Source: Burkholderiaceae bacterium
GTDB lineage: Bacteria; Pseudomonadota; Gammaproteobacteria; Burkholderiales; Burkholderiaceae_C
Length of the DNA stretch: 64,000 nt
Reading direction: 5' to 3'
NCBI GenBank assembly: GCA_913776825.1
Contig: CAJYPV010000021.1
Location: forward strand, 1-64,000
Positions 62,892 through 64,000 of this stretch are shown here, piece after piece (the stretch's first letter is position 1; every line of letters starts with the position of its first letter). Below the pieces are notes generated by a model that was given only the letters and a program-made list of their open reading frames with translations, had not been told where the DNA came from and searched no databases. A program made the translations under genes and the position numbers.

Positions 62892-63812
62892 TCAAGGATT
62901 CAGCGGTTCCATCAGCAGCTTCTCGCCTTCCAGCCGCACCTGAGCCGCCTTGCCGAGCACAGCTTCGGGCAATGGGTTCTCGGTGGTCCGGTAAATCCCG
63001 GCAATGGCGATCAGCTCGGCTTCCAGACTGGCGGCAAAAATGCGCGCGCTGGTGTTGCCCCGCGCGCCTGCGATGGCTTTGCCGCGCAGCGGCGCATAGA
63101 CGTGGATGTTGCCGTCGGCAATCACTTCGGCGCCATGGTTGACCAGCGCCAGCACCACGAGATCGGCGCCCTTGGCATAGACCTGCTGACCGGAACGCAG
63201 CGGCTTGTCGACGATCACGGTGCGCGATTCCGTCGGCACCGCGACTTCGACCTGGCGCTCCACCACCACTTCCTTGATGACCTGCTGAACGATGGTCTCC
63301 ACCCGCGGCTCCGCGCGTGGCGCCGGCTGGCCGTGATCGGGGACCTCCGCCAGCCCGAGCTCAGCGGCCTGCGCGAGCTCCAGCGCATTCGCGCCGATCA
63401 CGCCGACCGGCTGCAGTCGATAACGACGCAGCACCGGCAGCAAGGCCGCCAGATCGATCCGCACCGAGGGACTCGCGGGTGCCACGGCTGCGGACTCGCT
63501 TGCTTCGGCGTCGTCGGCGGTCGGATGGAGGCTGAGCTGTCCGTCTGCCTCGACCACCGGGGCGGCTGGCACCTCGGTCGGCGCCGTGTCCGCAGCGGGG
63601 AGCTGGCTCAGATCCAGCAGCAGCGGATCGTGATGAAACGCGTCCGGCGTCTCGCCGAGTCGGCTGTCCAGCGCCTGGGTCAGGGTCGCCAGGTCCGAGG
63701 ACTTCAACACGAGGGCGAGCAGGCTCAACGAGGCGCTCTTCAGTTCAAACAGTTCCGGCGACTTGCCAGCCGAGGGACGTCCGCTCACCGATCCCGACAA
63801 AACCTGCGCCAT
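62892..63812 (-). CDS. minC: Septum site-determining protein MinC
   Basis: 306-aa FtsZ polymerisation inhibitor. The N-terminal FtsZ-binding domain (about 12-150: FELKSASLSLLALVLKSSDL) is interrupted by an Ala/Pro/Glu-rich stretch (about 70-115) not found in E. coli MinC. The C-terminal beta-helix (about 205-300: LRSGQQVYAKGADLVVLALV, then NHGAEVIADGNIHVYAPLRG) binds MinD. ATG 63812. First gene of the operon; the promoter should lie in 63813-63900. Confidence 0.96.
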   Translation of the reverse strand: MAQVLSGSVSGRPSAGKSPELFELKSASLSLLALVLKSSDLATLTQALDSRLGETPDAFHHDPLLLDLSQLPAADTAPTEVPAAPVVEADGQLSLHPTADDAEASESAAVAPASPSVRIDLAALLPVLRRYRLQPVGVIGANALELAQAAELGLAEVPDHGQPAPRAEPRVETIVQQVIKEVVVERQVEVAVPTESRTVIVDKPLRSGQQVYAKGADLVVLALVNHGAEVIADGNIHVYAPLRGKAIAGARGNTSARIFAASLEAELIAIAGIYRTTENPLPEAVLGKAAQVRLEGEKLLMEPLNP

Positions 63813-63910
63813 GTAGTGCTTGGGTGCGATTGCAAAACGCGGAGTTTAGCGGCGCGCCACGGCCTCTCTTCCAGGGTCGATCCCTTGCCGTCGAGATTCC
63901 GGCCTGGCAA

Positions 63911-63931
63911 GGCCCCCAGGTTTGGGGGGCC
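63911..63931. promoter_or_regulatory. GC-rich hairpin upstream of minC
   Basis: Perfect 7-bp inverted repeat GGCCCCC/GGGGGCC with a 7-nt loop about 100 bp before minC. It may end transcription entering from beyond the window or lie in the minC promoter region. No T-run follows. Confidence 0.35.
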
Positions 63932-64000
63932 GATGGCAGGCCGCCGACAGGCCGGGGCCTTCCGTCATCAGGCTGACAAATGAATCAGCTGCACTGACAA

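Overview
The window is GC-rich chromosomal DNA from a betaproteobacterium of the order Burkholderiales. Gene content and order fit the Roseateles/Mitsuaria/Rubrivivax/Leptothrix group: tolB-pal-cpoB, the run yebC-purD-plsC-like-hemF-nadD-rsfS-rlmH-maf-rng, and minCDE. This placement is inferred from gene order and protein style, not from a database search. No phage, plasmid, IS element, CRISPR array or rRNA operon is visible.

Layout. 1-2393 is the 5' part of a selenocysteine formate dehydrogenase alpha subunit on the minus strand. Next come apbC, three tRNA-Lys genes, tcdA and the tolB-pal-cpoB envelope operon. From 9050 to 17508 a minus-strand housekeeping block covers translation quality control, ribosome silencing, NAD, haem and purine synthesis. 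A HerA-like ATPase (17612), a small membrane protein and a LytS/LytTR-type two-component system follow on the plus strand, then glnS. glnS converges on a large minus-strand protein with four Ig-like repeats.

27256-36220 is a self-contained export and regulation module. It has a perfect-spacing sigma-54 promoter, a 12-bp palindrome and a 15-copy heptamer array upstream. Its genes encode a membrane-fusion protein, an ABC ATPase, a TolC-like channel, two FtsX/MacB-type permeases, a sigma-54-dependent response regulator and its histidine kinase. The operon probably activates itself.

36346-44772 holds small conserved proteins, a winged-helix/NB-ARC/TPR regulator divergent from a DUF4242 gene (with a PhoB-box-like direct repeat between them), a YciH/SUI1 protein, a dipeptidyl peptidase IV-like S9 peptidase and DusC. 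45189-53983 is a two-partner secretion pair: a 2.3-kaa exoprotein with seven YDG repeats and a Gly/Asn tract, and its POTRA/beta-barrel transporter. It lies divergent from an AraC-type response regulator and a 7TMR-DISM histidine kinase with a pseudo-receiver. The right end carries a YgjP/M48-like metallopeptidase, a 2Fe-2S ferredoxin, a chemoreceptor, a 288-bp tandem repeat and minCDE.

A recurring oddity is short tandem arrays with 7- or 8-bp units in intergenic DNA (21306, 27256, 28807, 37652, 58347), plus longer repeats. They suggest that this strain tolerates or uses repeat-length variation.
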